Below the pieces are notes generated by a model. It worked only from the letters and a program-made list of their open reading frames with translations, was not told the DNA's origin and made no database searches. The position numbers and the translations under genes were made by a program. This document shows, piece after piece, positions 1 to 9,702 of a stretch of DNA of 64,000 bases; position 1 is the first letter of the stretch; every line of letters begins with the position of its first letter. Source of the DNA: Chloroflexia bacterium SDU3-3 (GTDB taxonomy: Bacteria > Chloroflexota > Chloroflexia > Chloroflexales > Roseiflexaceae); contig WBOU01000003.1 of assembly GCA_009268125.1 (NCBI GenBank), positions 310,001 through 374,000 on the forward strand, given 5' to 3'.

Positions 1-1
1 G

Positions 2-1231
2 TTCAGCGCGCAGAACTACCGCGGCGGCACCAACACCGCCGCCACCAACCGCAACGTGCAGGCCCACATCCAGTCCAGCCGGTCGCTTGAGGATATGAAC
101 GGCATCGCCCAGCAGGTGGCCGCGCAGATGCAGCAGATCCCCGGCTTTATCGACATCGGCTCCAGCTACAACCTGGGTCGGCCCGAGCTCAAGATGACGC
201 TGGACACCGACGCATCCCGCCAGCATGGCGTCACCAACACCCAGGTGGCCAGCGCGGTGCAGACGCTGATCAACGGCAGTGTGGCCACCACCCTGCAGCA
301 GGGCGGCCAGAACACCGATGTGGTGGTGCAGATCCCCGCCGAGCGCCGCAGCGACCTGGGCGTGCTGCAGCAGATCAGCCTAGACACACCCAAGGGGCCG
401 GTGCCGCTGGGCGAGGTGGCCGTGCTGGAAAGCGGGGAAGGCTCGACCAGCCTACGCCGCTACGACCGCCAGAACGAGATCGTGATCGGCGCGAATGTGG
501 CCCCTGGGCAGGATCAGAACGCGCTCCAGCGCCAGCTGCGCGACCAGCTGCCCGCCCTGGGCCTGCCGCCCGATGTGACGGTGCGCTTCGGCGGCCAGAG
601 CGAGAACCAGCGCGAGGGCTTCCAGTCCATGCTGCTGGCCATGGCCTTCGCGGTGCTATTCGTCTACGTGGTGCTGGCGGCGCAGTTCGAGTCGTTCGCC
701 CAGCCGCTGGTGATCATGCTGGCCATGCCCTTCAGCTTCCTGGGCGCGTTCTTGGCGCTGCGTATCAGCGGGCTGACGCTCGACATCACCGCCATGATCG
801 GCCTGATCATGCTGTTGGGCCTGGTGGTAAAAAACTCCATCCTGCTGGTGGATGTGGCCAACCAGCAGCGCCGCGCGGGCATGGCGCTCGAGCAGGCGAT
901 CATCTACGCGGGCGCGATCCGCCTGCGGCCCATCCTGATGACCTCGGCGGCGATCATCGGCGGGGCGATGCCCACCGCCATCGGCCTGCACTTCCTCAGC
1001 AGCGGCCAGGGCAGCGAGTTCCGCAAGACACTGGCCGTGGTGCTGATCGGCGGCATGCTCACATCCACCCTGCTGACGCTGCTGGTGGTGCCCGTGGCCT
1101 ACAGCATGCTCGACGCGCTCCAGGCGCGGCTGGCCCGCCGCCCCGCCGCCGAATCGCCGCCCGCCGCCGAATCGCCGCCCCAGACCGCCGAACAACCCAC
1201 CGCCGAAAAGTATAAGGAGCACACCGCATGA
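2..1231 (+). CDS. RND-family efflux permease, C-terminal part (5' end outside window)
   Basis: The frame is open from the first bases, so only the last ~410 residues are seen. They match the second half of an AcrB/HAE1-type inner-membrane RND pump: part of the second extracytoplasmic loop, then a block of hydrophobic helices starting near base 630, with RND signatures such as VLAAQFESF and GLVVKNSILLVDVANQQ. The next permease (2688-5852) has the same C-terminal half with long stretches of near-identity, so the two are paralogues. The C-terminus carries a short Pro/Ala/Glu-rich tail with a repeated AAESPP unit. The last 4 bases overlap the adaptor gene (ATGA), so translation is probably coupled. 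Substrate unknown. Confidence 0.93.
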   Translation, partial: FSAQNYRGGTNTAATNRNVQAHIQSSRSLEDMNGIAQQVAAQMQQIPGFIDIGSSYNLGRPELKMTLDTDASRQHGVTNTQVASAVQTLINGSVATTLQQGGQNTDVVVQIPAERRSDLGVLQQISLDTPKGPVPLGEVAVLESGEGSTSLRRYDRQNEIVIGANVAPGQDQNALQRQLRDQLPALGLPPDVTVRFGGQSENQREGFQSMLLAMAFAVLFVYVVLAAQFESFAQPLVIMLAMPFSFLGAFLALRISGLTLDITAMIGLIMLLGLVVKNSILLVDVANQQRRAGMALEQAIIYAGAIRLRPILMTSAAIIGGAMPTAIGLHFLSSGQGSEFRKTLAVVLIGGMLTSTLLTLLVVPVAYSMLDALQARLARRPAAESPPAAESPPQTAEQPTAEKYKEHTA

Positions 1232-2691
1232 AGCTGAAATCGCTGGCAGGCATTGGGATCTGCGCCTGCATCACCCTTGGGTCGCTCACCTCATGCGGGC
1301 TGGGGCTGCGCCAGAAGACCGGCGCGCAGGCCACAGCGCAGGCCGCCGTGGCCACGCCCACCGCGCTGCCCACCGCCGCGCCGCTGGGCACCAGCATCCC
1401 CCTGACCAGCACGATCGACCTGAACAACGCGCCGGTGGCCCTGGGCGAGGTGCGCCCGGCCCAGGATGCCGAGCTGATGTTCGCGGTGCAGGGCACGGTC
1501 GAGCAGGTGCTGGTGGAAGAGGGCCAGCAGGTGAAAGCGGGCCAGGAGCTGGCGGTGCTCGACCTGCGCCCATTCGACCAGAGCGTGGCTGCGGCCCAGG
1601 CCCAGGTCGACCAGGCCAAGGCCAAGGCCGCCGCGCTCACATCCCCGCCCTCGGCGGCCCAGGTGAGCGCGGCCAAGGCCCAGGTGCGCCAGGCCGAGAT
1701 CGCGCTGCGCCAGGCACAGTCTATCGAGCCTGCCGATCTGGCCGCCGCCCAGGCCCAGCAGGCCGAGGCCGAGGCCGCGCTGCAGACCCAGAAGGACACG
1801 CTCTCGCGCCAGAAGACCGCCGCCGAGGCCAGCGTGGAGAAGGCCGCCACCTCGCTGCAGGAGGCCCAGGCCAACTACGCCTCGGCTAAGAAGAACTGGG
1901 ACTACGTGCAGGAGACCGGCAATGACCCGGCCAACCCCTCGGTGACGGACAGCAAGACCGGCCAGAAGAAGGCCAACAAGCTGAACGATGTGCAGCAGCA
2001 GCAGTACTACAACGCCTACGTGCAGGCCGAGGCCGGGCTGCGCCAGGCCGAGCAGGCTGTGCAGCAGGCCCAGGTGGATGCCGAGCAGGCCCGCCGAAAC
2101 GAGGCCAGCGGCGTGCAGGCCGCCGAGCAGCAGGCCAACCAGGCCAGGGCCGGGGCGCAGAAGGCCCAGCTGCCCTCGGGGGCCACCACCGTCTCCATGG
2201 CCCAGGCCCAGCTTGATCAGGCCAAGGCCAGCCTGGCCATGCTCTACCCCGCGCCGAGCGAGGCCGACACGGCCCAGGCCCAGGCCAGCATCCACCAGGC
2301 CGAGGCCCAGCTGGCCCAGGCCCAGCTCGACCGCGAGAACGCCACGCTGCGCGCGCCCTTCGCGGGCGTGGTCGACCAGGTGAATGTGAACCCGGGCGAC
2401 CGCAGCAGCACATCCGGCAGCGCGCCCTTCTACATGGTAGATGCGGGCCAGCTGCATGTGGAGGCGGACGTGAGCGACATCGACATCGGCGCGGTGGCAG
2501 TGGGCCAGCAGGTACACGTCACATCGGCATCCTTGATCGGCAAGGAGTACACCGGCACGGTCACCACCATCGCCTCATCCGCCCAGGTGGCGGGCGAGGT
2601 GCGCACCTACCGCGTGCGGATCGCGCTGGATGCGAGCGCGGGGCTGCGCGCGGGCATGCAGGTGCGCGTGGTCTTCGGGGGTGGCGAATGA
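1228..2691 (+). CDS. RND/HlyD-type membrane fusion (adaptor) lipoprotein
   Basis: 487-residue periplasmic-adaptor-family protein that would link an RND permease to the outside. The N-terminus is a lipoprotein signal with lipobox LTSC and the lipidated Cys at residue 23. A first half-lipoyl segment lies near residues 70-110, then a very long Ala/Gln/Glu-rich coiled coil (about 110-360), the second half-lipoyl segment (LRAPFAGVVDQVNVNPGD) and a beta-barrel domain to the end. It overlaps both flanking permease genes by 4 bases, so permease-adaptor-permease looks like one operon. No outer-membrane channel gene is visible, which fits a monoderm cell. The coiled coil is longer than in typical adaptors. 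Confidence 0.92.
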   Translation: MKLKSLAGIGICACITLGSLTSCGLGLRQKTGAQATAQAAVATPTALPTAAPLGTSIPLTSTIDLNNAPVALGEVRPAQDAELMFAVQGTVEQVLVEEGQQVKAGQELAVLDLRPFDQSVAAAQAQVDQAKAKAAALTSPPSAAQVSAAKAQVRQAEIALRQAQSIEPADLAAAQAQQAEAEAALQTQKDTLSRQKTAAEASVEKAATSLQEAQANYASAKKNWDYVQETGNDPANPSVTDSKTGQKKANKLNDVQQQQYYNAYVQAEAGLRQAEQAVQQAQVDAEQARRNEASGVQAAEQQANQARAGAQKAQLPSGATTVSMAQAQLDQAKASLAMLYPAPSEADTAQAQASIHQAEAQLAQAQLDRENATLRAPFAGVVDQVNVNPGDRSSTSGSAPFYMVDAGQLHVEADVSDIDIGAVAVGQQVHVTSASLIGKEYTGTVTTIASSAQVAGEVRTYRVRIALDASAGLRAGMQVRVVFGGGE

Positions 2692-5600
2692 GCGAGAAGC
2701 CCGACCCCCAGCTCCACGGCATGGCGCTCTCCGACACGGCCATCCGACGGCCCGTGCTGATCACCGTGGTGGGCCTGCTGGCGATCGTGATCGGCCTGCT
2801 GGCCTACAGCGTGCTGCCGGTGGACTACCTGCCCGACTACCAGATCGCCACCGTGGCGGTGACGCTGGAGTACGCGGGCGCGTCGCCGCAGACCATGGAG
2901 GATCAGGTGGCACGCCCGGTCGAGGATCAGCTCACCACCATCAGCGGGGTGCGCCACATCACATCCGTGGCCGACGAGGGTCAGGCCATGATCACCGTCG
3001 AGTTCCAGGATGGCGTCTCGCCCGACGCCGCGCTCCAGGCGGCCCGCGACAAGGTCAACGCGGCGCTGCCCAGCCTGCCCAGCGGGGTGGCCACGCCGGT
3101 ATTCCAGCAGTTCAACCCCAACACCTCGCCGATCATGCAGCTCGCCATCACTGGCGACGGCGGCCAGACCCCGCTGGAGCTGCGCGCCCTGATCGACGAG
3201 ACCTTCGTCCCGGCGGTTGAGCGGGCATCGGGCGTGGGCGCGGTCAGCGTCAGCGGCGGCCAGGAGCGCCAGATCAACGTGCTGCTCGACCTCGACCGTA
3301 TGCAGGCGCGCGGCATCTCGCCCGCGCAGGTGACAAGCGCGATCGCCAGCGCCAACCCCAACCTGGGCCTGGGCAGCATCACATCCGAGAACGCCAACAT
3401 CAGCATGCGCGCGCCCAGCCAGATCACCCAGCCCGCCGATGTGGCCGCCCTGCCGATCACCGGCACGGCCTACCGCGTGGCCGACGTGGCCACGGTGCAG
3501 GACGGCGTGGCCGAGGCCAGCACCTACGCACGCCTGAACGGACAGGACGCGGTGACGCTGGCGATCTTCAAGCAGGCGGGCACCAACACGGTGCAGGTGG
3601 CCCAGGCCGCCAAGGCCGAGCTTGACGCCCTGATCGCCCGCACGCCTCAGCTCCAGCTGACCATCACCAACGACCAGTCCATCCAGGTGCAGGCCGCGAT
3701 CGCCAGCTCGATCGAGGAGACCATCCTGGCCGTGCTGGTGGCGCTGCTGGTGGTGCTGCTATTCTTCCGCGATCTGCGCAACACGCTGGTGACGGTGGCG
3801 GGCCTGCCGATCATCATCATCGCCACCTTCGCGGCGATCTGGGCGTTTGGCCTCACGATCAACACGCTGTCGCTGGTGGCGCTCTCGCTCTCGGTGGGCC
3901 TGGTGATCGACGACGCGATCGTGGTGCGTGAGAATATCTTCCGCTACCTTGAGCAGGGCGCGTCGCCCGTGCAGGCCGCCAGCCGCGCCACCGCCCAGGT
4001 GGCATCCTCGGTGCTGGCCATGACCCTGACGGTGATCGCGGTGTTCCTGCCCACCGCCTTCACGGCGGGCACCGCAGGCATCATCTTCAAGACCTTCGGC
4101 ATCACCATCGCCTGCGCCATGGCCATCTCGCTGGTCGAGGCCTTCACCTGGGCGCCCATGCTCTCGGCCCACCTGTTCAAGGGCAGCGACCACCCCCACG
4201 ACGACGAGGCCGAGCTGACCGACGAGCTAGAGGAGGCCGCCCACGCCGATCTGGGGGCCACCGCCCGCGCCTACGTGCGCGTGCTCGACTGGAGCCTGCA
4301 GCACCGCTGGGTGCCGCTGGTCGTGGCCGTGGTGGTGCTGGCCGCCAGCGTGGGCGTGGCCTTCACGCTGCGCTTCACCTTCCTGCCCGCCCAGGAGAAC
4401 GACACCTTCGGCCTGGGCTTCCAGTCGCCCCCCGGCGCGTCGCTGGCCGAGACCGACCGCCTGGCGCGGCAGGCCGAGCCGATCATTCTGGCCGACCCCG
4501 GCGTGGCCGCCGTGCAGACTCTGGTGGGCGCGACCGACACCAGCGCCAGCAGCACCACCTCGGCGGAGAGCGCGGCCTTCACCATCAAGCTGCACGACTT
4601 CCACCAGGCCGACGCCGTGCGCGAGCGGCTGCGCGAGCAGCTGGCCTTCCTGCCCGGCCTGGCGCTCAGCGCCCAGAGCTCGGAGGGCAGCACCAGCACC
4701 GCCGTCACCAGCCGCAACGTCCAGGTGCAGATCCACTCCACCCGCCCGCTCGACGAGCTGGCCGCGATCAGCGCCCAGGTGCAGCAGCAGGTCGGCTCGC
4801 TCGAAGGCTTCAGCGACATCGGCCAGAGCTACAGCACCGGCAAGCCCGAGGTGCAGCTCACGCTCAACACCGAGGTGGCCGGGCAGCACGGCCTGAGCAA
4901 CGCCGACGTGGCCAGCCTAGTGCAGACGCTGGTGAACGGCACCGTGGCCACCTACTGGCAGCACAGCGGCGAGGATATCCCGATCATGGTGCAGCTGCCC
5001 GCCGAGCGCCGCCAGTCGCTGGAGACGATCAACCAGATCACCATCCCCAGCAGCCAGGGCAGCGTGCCGCTGCGCTCGCTCACCCAGATCTCGCTGGAGG
5101 CCGGGCCAACCAGCCTGCGCCGCTACGACCGCCAGAACGAGATCGTGATCGGCGCGAACGTGGCCCCCGACGCCGACCAGAACCGGCTGCAGCAGGCCCT
5201 GAATACGAAGATCGCCGCGCTGGGCCTGCCCGCCGATGTGCGCGTGAGCTTCGGCGGCCAGACCGAGAGCCAGGACGAGGCCTTCGCCACGTTGTTCGGC
5301 GCGATGTGGTTGGCCATCCTATTTGTGTACGTGGTGCTGGCCGCGCAGTTCGAGTCGTTCACCCAGCCGCTGGTGATCATGCTGGCCATGCCCTTTAGCT
5401 TCATCGGCGCGTTCCTAGGCCTGAAGCTCACCAACCTGGCGCTGGATGTGACCAGCATGGTCGGCCTGATCACGCTGCTGGGCCTGGTGGTGAAAAACTC
5501 CATCCTGCTGGTGGATGTGACCAACCAGCTGCGCAAAAATGGCATGGAGACCCACGAGGCGATCAAGCGGGCGGGCGCGATCCGCCTGCGGCCCATCCTG

Positions 5601-5852
5601 ATGACCTCGGTGGCGATCATCGGCGGGTCGGTGCCCACCGCGCTGGGGCTGCACATCCTCAGCAGCGGGCAGGGCGGCGAGTACCGCCAGGGCCTAGCCG
5701 TGGTGCTGATCGGCGGCGTGCTGGCATCAACCCTGCTGACCCTGCTGGTGGTGCCCACCGCCTACAGCCTGCTCGACTCGCTCCAGTCGTGGCTGGCCGA
5801 GCGCCTGGGGCGCAGCGCCGCCCAGCCCGCCCTGGCCACCCAGGAGGAGTAG
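2688..5852 (+). CDS. RND-family efflux permease (HAE1-like)
   Basis: Full-length 1054-residue RND pump. TM1 (about 22-42) follows the conserved IRRPVLITVV start. A large loop domain precedes helices 2-6, and helix 4 has the proton-relay pair in GLVIDDAIVVREN near residue 410. A second loop domain and the second six-helix bundle follow. Length and motif order match AcrB-type proton-driven exporters. The start overlaps the adaptor stop (ATGA). Paralogous to the partial permease upstream, so the complex may be a heteromer or two pumps sharing one adaptor; the sequence cannot decide. Substrate unknown. Confidence 0.95.
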   Translation: MSEKPDPQLHGMALSDTAIRRPVLITVVGLLAIVIGLLAYSVLPVDYLPDYQIATVAVTLEYAGASPQTMEDQVARPVEDQLTTISGVRHITSVADEGQAMITVEFQDGVSPDAALQAARDKVNAALPSLPSGVATPVFQQFNPNTSPIMQLAITGDGGQTPLELRALIDETFVPAVERASGVGAVSVSGGQERQINVLLDLDRMQARGISPAQVTSAIASANPNLGLGSITSENANISMRAPSQITQPADVAALPITGTAYRVADVATVQDGVAEASTYARLNGQDAVTLAIFKQAGTNTVQVAQAAKAELDALIARTPQLQLTITNDQSIQVQAAIASSIEETILAVLVALLVVLLFFRDLRNTLVTVAGLPIIIIATFAAIWAFGLTINTLSLVALSLSVGLVIDDAIVVRENIFRYLEQGASPVQAASRATAQVASSVLAMTLTVIAVFLPTAFTAGTAGIIFKTFGITIACAMAISLVEAFTWAPMLSAHLFKGSDHPHDDEAELTDELEEAAHADLGATARAYVRVLDWSLQHRWVPLVVAVVVLAASVGVAFTLRFTFLPAQENDTFGLGFQSPPGASLAETDRLARQAEPIILADPGVAAVQTLVGATDTSASSTTSAESAAFTIKLHDFHQADAVRERLREQLAFLPGLALSAQSSEGSTSTAVTSRNVQVQIHSTRPLDELAAISAQVQQQVGSLEGFSDIGQSYSTGKPEVQLTLNTEVAGQHGLSNADVASLVQTLVNGTVATYWQHSGEDIPIMVQLPAERRQSLETINQITIPSSQGSVPLRSLTQISLEAGPTSLRRYDRQNEIVIGANVAPDADQNRLQQALNTKIAALGLPADVRVSFGGQTESQDEAFATLFGAMWLAILFVYVVLAAQFESFTQPLVIMLAMPFSFIGAFLGLKLTNLALDVTSMVGLITLLGLVVKNSILLVDVTNQLRKNGMETHEAIKRAGAIRLRPILMTSVAIIGGSVPTALGLHILSSGQGGEYRQGLAVVLIGGVLASTLLTLLVVPTAYSLLDSLQSWLAERLGRSAAQPALATQEE

Positions 5853-5920
5853 CACAAGAGACACGTTGGCGGGCGCGGCTCGTGCGGCGCGCCCGCCCCA
5901 AGCACAAAGGAAGAACCACC

Positions 5921-6619
5921 ATGAGAATACCGATCATAGCGCTGGCCCTGCTCGGCGCACTGGCGCTGGCCGGCTGCCGCCCAGCCGGGCAGGCGCAGGC
6001 CCCAGCCGAGACCGCCGCCAGCGCGCCCACCGCCACCCCGCCAGCCACGCTCATCCCCACCCTGGCAGCCACGCTCATCTCCACCGAGGCACCCGCCGCC
6101 GCCACGCCCGCCCCTGCCGAGACCGCCACGCCCGTGCCCGCCCAGGCCACCGCGACGCTGCCCACCCAGGCCACGCCCGCCCCTGCCGAGGCTGCCACGC
6201 CCGTGCCCGCCCAGGCCACCGCCGCCCCCGCCGCAGGCGGATCCAAGACGGCCCAGGTCGATGCGGCCACGCTCAACGCCGCGCTGCAGGCCAACCTGGC
6301 CGCCCGGCCCAACTCGCCCATCACCGGCACCACTGTCACACTCGGCAGCGGCACCATCGATATCGCCTTCACCGCCGAGCGCATGGGCATGCAGCTCACC
6401 GGCAACGCTGTCATCCAGCCCCAGGCCGCCGACTGCAAGCCCAACGCCACCGTGGCATCCGCCACCGTGGCAGGCCAGGAGCTGGGCGATAAGCTGAAAG
6501 AGACCCTAGCCGCCGAGGCCGACGCCGCCATCGCCCAGACCATGGCGCAGTACGGCGACCAGGTGTGCATCGAGCAGATCAGCGTGGGCGACAAGGCCGT
6601 GACGGTGACATACCACTAG
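5921..6619 (+). CDS. putative lipoprotein with Pro/Ala/Thr-rich stalk
   Basis: 232 residues, starting at the ATG preceded by AAAGGAAG. The signal peptide ends in lipobox LAGC (Cys19). Residues ~25-105 are a low-complexity Ala/Pro/Thr stalk with two copies of a TPAPAE-A-TPVPAQAT unit. The remaining ~125 residues form a compact domain with two cysteines (after IQPQAAD and in GDQVCIE) that I do not recognise. It lies 68 bp after the permease and may belong to that operon. Probably surface-anchored in a monoderm cell. The domain is too divergent to name. Confidence 0.8.
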   Translation: MRIPIIALALLGALALAGCRPAGQAQAPAETAASAPTATPPATLIPTLAATLISTEAPAAATPAPAETATPVPAQATATLPTQATPAPAEAATPVPAQATAAPAAGGSKTAQVDAATLNAALQANLAARPNSPITGTTVTLGSGTIDIAFTAERMGMQLTGNAVIQPQAADCKPNATVASATVAGQELGDKLKETLAAEADAAIAQTMAQYGDQVCIEQISVGDKAVTVTYH

Positions 6620-6682
6620 GGGGCAGGGATCAGGGGATAGGGATCAGGGATTGGGAAGGATAAAACCTGCTCAATAACAGGT

Positions 6683-6710
6683 GGCCCAGGGCAGCAGCAT
6701 GCCCTGGGCC
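6683..6710. terminator. hairpin between convergent genes
   Basis: Perfect 11-bp stem (6683-6693 with 6700-6710) and a 6-base loop between the lipoprotein gene and the convergent helicase gene. There is no clear T-run, so it may be a weak or bidirectional terminator. It sits at the left edge of the AT-rich island. Short direct repeats of GGGATCAGGG lie just upstream at about 6625-6650. Confidence 0.45.
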
Positions 6711-6731
6711 GTGGTTGTTATATATCTTAAC

Positions 6732-9653
6732 TTAGTGCTCGAATTCGCTAAATGCACGTGCTGCTTGGATCCCTAAATCTCCTGGTATATATATATCCGA
6801 CGGCTGAGATTCTTCTTGAAAATCTTGTGCTATCTTCGGGCATAAAAGCTTGAAGTCACAAGAGGCACACTTACTATGATGTGGCCGCATTGGGAAATCA
6901 CCTTTTAAGATGCGGTCAACAGCCCATTCAACATTAGATATAGCCGATTGGACAGCAGCATCATTAATAGGAACATCTATCCTTTGCCCATCTTTAAGTA
7001 AATGGACTGCTCCCGTTTTAGCTTCTTCTCCTAAGACATCTCTTGCTGCCTTAGCGTATAGCTGCACTTGTAGAGCTAATTCAGTCCAATGCAAATCTTC
7101 ATTTTCTTCAGGATTATCTCCTCCTTCCATAGCTTTGAAATCAATAACTCGTGCATCTACTATTTTCTCACCCTGATCTAGTTTTAGCAGAAGATCTATA
7201 GAACCAGATATAACTGCTTGCATAACAGGAACTTCAAATCTCACCTCCACTTCTCTTTCCTGAGAAAAGTCATCTACAAAATCTTCAACATACTTTCGAA
7301 CTATCTTACATGCGCTATCCTGAGCACGCTCATAACCCCCAGGTCTATTAACTGGATCATTACTAGGAGGCACATGCTTAAGATGAAATATTTGTCTAGC
7401 AATCTCTTCAGCCTCATCTCCCGTTGGAGATGTTTGCAAAAAGATTTCATGTAATTTTTCTACAGCCGTGTGAACAGTCTTACCATAACCAAACAACGTG
7501 GGAACAGGTGGGCTAAAACCAAAACTCTTACGAAACTGATAGTCTTTAGGACAACGCAGATAATATTTAATATCCGAATAACTTGTAGGGACGACTGTCT
7601 CATCAATTCTAGGAATAGGTAAAGCTGGTACCAGTCCCAAAGGGAGTTGACTGGGATCTTTACTAATTTCTATATGTTGCAATCTTGAAGCAAAAGGTGA
7701 AGGTCTCCGGACCAATTTCCCAGCCGGTAATAATTCACTCCCTGTTACATATAAGAACCGCTCTGCTCGCGTTAAAGCTGTATAAAATAATCTTGCCTCC
7801 TCATCCGGGGACCCTTGATATGCACCTCGCTGTAGAGCTGGCTGTATCACTTTCTTAGGAAGATAGCCATCATATTTACGTATGCTATTAGGAAATCTTT
7901 GGCGCTCAACATCAACAATAAAAGTAACAGGGTATTCTAATCCTTTTACCTTATGAACAGTTGCAATAGTAACAGCATCAGGCCTTTGAAGAACATCATC
8001 AGTCGATGTATCATATCCTGTCTCAGCGACATTATTAAGGAAATTTAATATCTCTTGAAATCTTTGCTTAGTATCTATACTTATATATACAGACTCTACA
8101 TCTTGTATCATTCTACTAAATACGCCCAAATCCCGCATTTTAACAGAGTCTATTCTTGTCTTTTGGATACCAAATGCTTGTAATAATTCATGCACTAATC
8201 TCTGTGGATATACACGTCTACGGCTACCTGAAGTCACAGGGGCATGTATCAATCTTCCCCATTCAGCAAGAATTCGAGCAAAGTCACCGAAATCAGCAAA
8301 AGGAAAAATTGGCACAACTTGATTATTAAAATGGTCTAACGCAGTTTGGCGATCTGGCGATTTTTCTCGCAGCAAATTGAAAGTCTCACGTAATACGTTT
8401 ACTTCAGGACGTTCAAATACCCCTCCTCCTGCTTCCAAAGTAAAAGGGACACGTAAAGCCTCAAGAGCATCTGTAAACGCAGCATGACGTGGTCGCTGAT
8501 CCCCTTCTAATGAACGAGTCGAACGCATCAAAATGCTAAAATCACCAGGAGTTAGGCCTCTAACACGGCCATGATCTTCATATGCTGAGCCCAATAGACT
8601 CATGATTCTCTCGGCTACCCAAGTAGCCTCATCAGCCCTGGTTTGAAACCAAAGGTTTCGAAAGTCTCTTGGCCCATTAGGAGTATCAGCAGATGGATCT
8701 TTTGTAATTCTTGTAGGCCCTAATTCAGCAGCAGCAAATAAATCTGCTGTATGAACTATCGCCGGTGTACTTCGGAAATTATGTGAAAGCCTATAGCGTT
8801 TACACTGTGAATATCGCTGTTCAAATGTCAATATATTAGTAACATCAGCCCCCCTCCAAGAATATATTGATTGATCATCATCACCTACAACAAATAGAGT
8901 GTCTGAACGCTTATGTAGCTCTTTGATCAAAGTTTCTTGAACAGGATTAACATCTTGATATTCATCAACCATTAGATGTTTAAGCTTTACAATTGCTCGA
9001 TTTGCGTCCGTACCATTAATCTGCAATAATTTTACAGCCCTATTAACTATCAAAGAAAAATCTATAAATTGATCTCGTTCAAGCTGATTTTTTAGTACCT
9101 GAAGCAAATCACCTAATTCTCGATCCTCTTTCTTAATGATATCTATTTCCAACATCTCATCATTCATTGTTTTCCAAGCATCAGATACCTTTTTTATAGT
9201 ATCGAAATATCCGTTTTTATTACTATTTCTACTCCTAATTTGATGAATACCAAGCTTTGGGTATCTAGATATCAAATAAAGTATCAATCTATTATCATCT
9301 AAAATATCAAATTGTCTATATCTAGCATCCATATCCCCAAGAATCTTATGACAATATGAATGAATAGTACCAATATACATTGCACCTAATATAGTCGATG
9401 GCAAACCAGAAATCTCTAAAGCTTTAGCAACTTGGCGCTTAATGGACTCAGCAGCTTTCTCTGTAAACGTAAACGCAACAATATCAGACGGTAAAGCACC
9501 TTCAGCTATTAAGCGTGCAATGCGAAAAGATAAAGTGCGAGATTTACCAGAACCAGCACATGCTAGACAAAGTATCTCGCGAGATGTATCTTTTGCCGCA
9601 AGATACTGCTCATCTGTAAGGTTATTTCGAAGTACATCATTGATATCAGCCAT
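6732..9653 (-). CDS. UvrD/PcrA-type superfamily 1 helicase fused to RecB/Cas4-like nuclease
   Basis: 973 residues; the ATG follows a strong GGAGGT. Helicase motifs in order: Walker A AGSGKS (34-38), DEYQD Walker B (~229), DDDQSIYSWRGAD, SHNFRS, TVHKVKGLEYP and TALTRAERF (~623). The C-terminal ~280 residues form a PD-(D/E)XK nuclease of RecB/AddB/Cas4 type: GSIDLLL (~814) and VIDFKA (~835) supply the acidic and Lys active-site residues. One Cys at ~699 (YLRCPKDY) and CX2CX5C at ~927 could bind an Fe-S cluster. It lies 49 bp downstream of the methyltransferase in the same AT-rich island. Known for the family: ATP-driven unwinding plus DNA degradation. A role as the restriction arm of a defence pair is inference. 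Confidence 0.92.
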   Translation of the reverse strand: MADINDVLRNNLTDEQYLAAKDTSREILCLACAGSGKSRTLSFRIARLIAEGALPSDIVAFTFTEKAAESIKRQVAKALEISGLPSTILGAMYIGTIHSYCHKILGDMDARYRQFDILDDNRLILYLISRYPKLGIHQIRSRNSNKNGYFDTIKKVSDAWKTMNDEMLEIDIIKKEDRELGDLLQVLKNQLERDQFIDFSLIVNRAVKLLQINGTDANRAIVKLKHLMVDEYQDVNPVQETLIKELHKRSDTLFVVGDDDQSIYSWRGADVTNILTFEQRYSQCKRYRLSHNFRSTPAIVHTADLFAAAELGPTRITKDPSADTPNGPRDFRNLWFQTRADEATWVAERIMSLLGSAYEDHGRVRGLTPGDFSILMRSTRSLEGDQRPRHAAFTDALEALRVPFTLEAGGGVFERPEVNVLRETFNLLREKSPDRQTALDHFNNQVVPIFPFADFGDFARILAEWGRLIHAPVTSGSRRRVYPQRLVHELLQAFGIQKTRIDSVKMRDLGVFSRMIQDVESVYISIDTKQRFQEILNFLNNVAETGYDTSTDDVLQRPDAVTIATVHKVKGLEYPVTFIVDVERQRFPNSIRKYDGYLPKKVIQPALQRGAYQGSPDEEARLFYTALTRAERFLYVTGSELLPAGKLVRRPSPFASRLQHIEISKDPSQLPLGLVPALPIPRIDETVVPTSYSDIKYYLRCPKDYQFRKSFGFSPPVPTLFGYGKTVHTAVEKLHEIFLQTSPTGDEAEEIARQIFHLKHVPPSNDPVNRPGGYERAQDSACKIVRKYVEDFVDDFSQEREVEVRFEVPVMQAVISGSIDLLLKLDQGEKIVDARVIDFKAMEGGDNPEENEDLHWTELALQVQLYAKAARDVLGEEAKTGAVHLLKDGQRIDVPINDAAVQSAISNVEWAVDRILKGDFPMRPHHSKCASCDFKLLCPKIAQDFQEESQPSDIYIPGDLGIQAARAFSEFEH

Positions 9654-9702
9654 ATGCTACCTCCGTTAATCTCTAAATAAATTATTCACGAGATAAAAGT
9701 TA

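Noticed and set aside
6620-6660. GGGATCAGGG short repeats as an insertion-site duplication
   Set aside because: The same words are not present at the right end of the AT-rich island.
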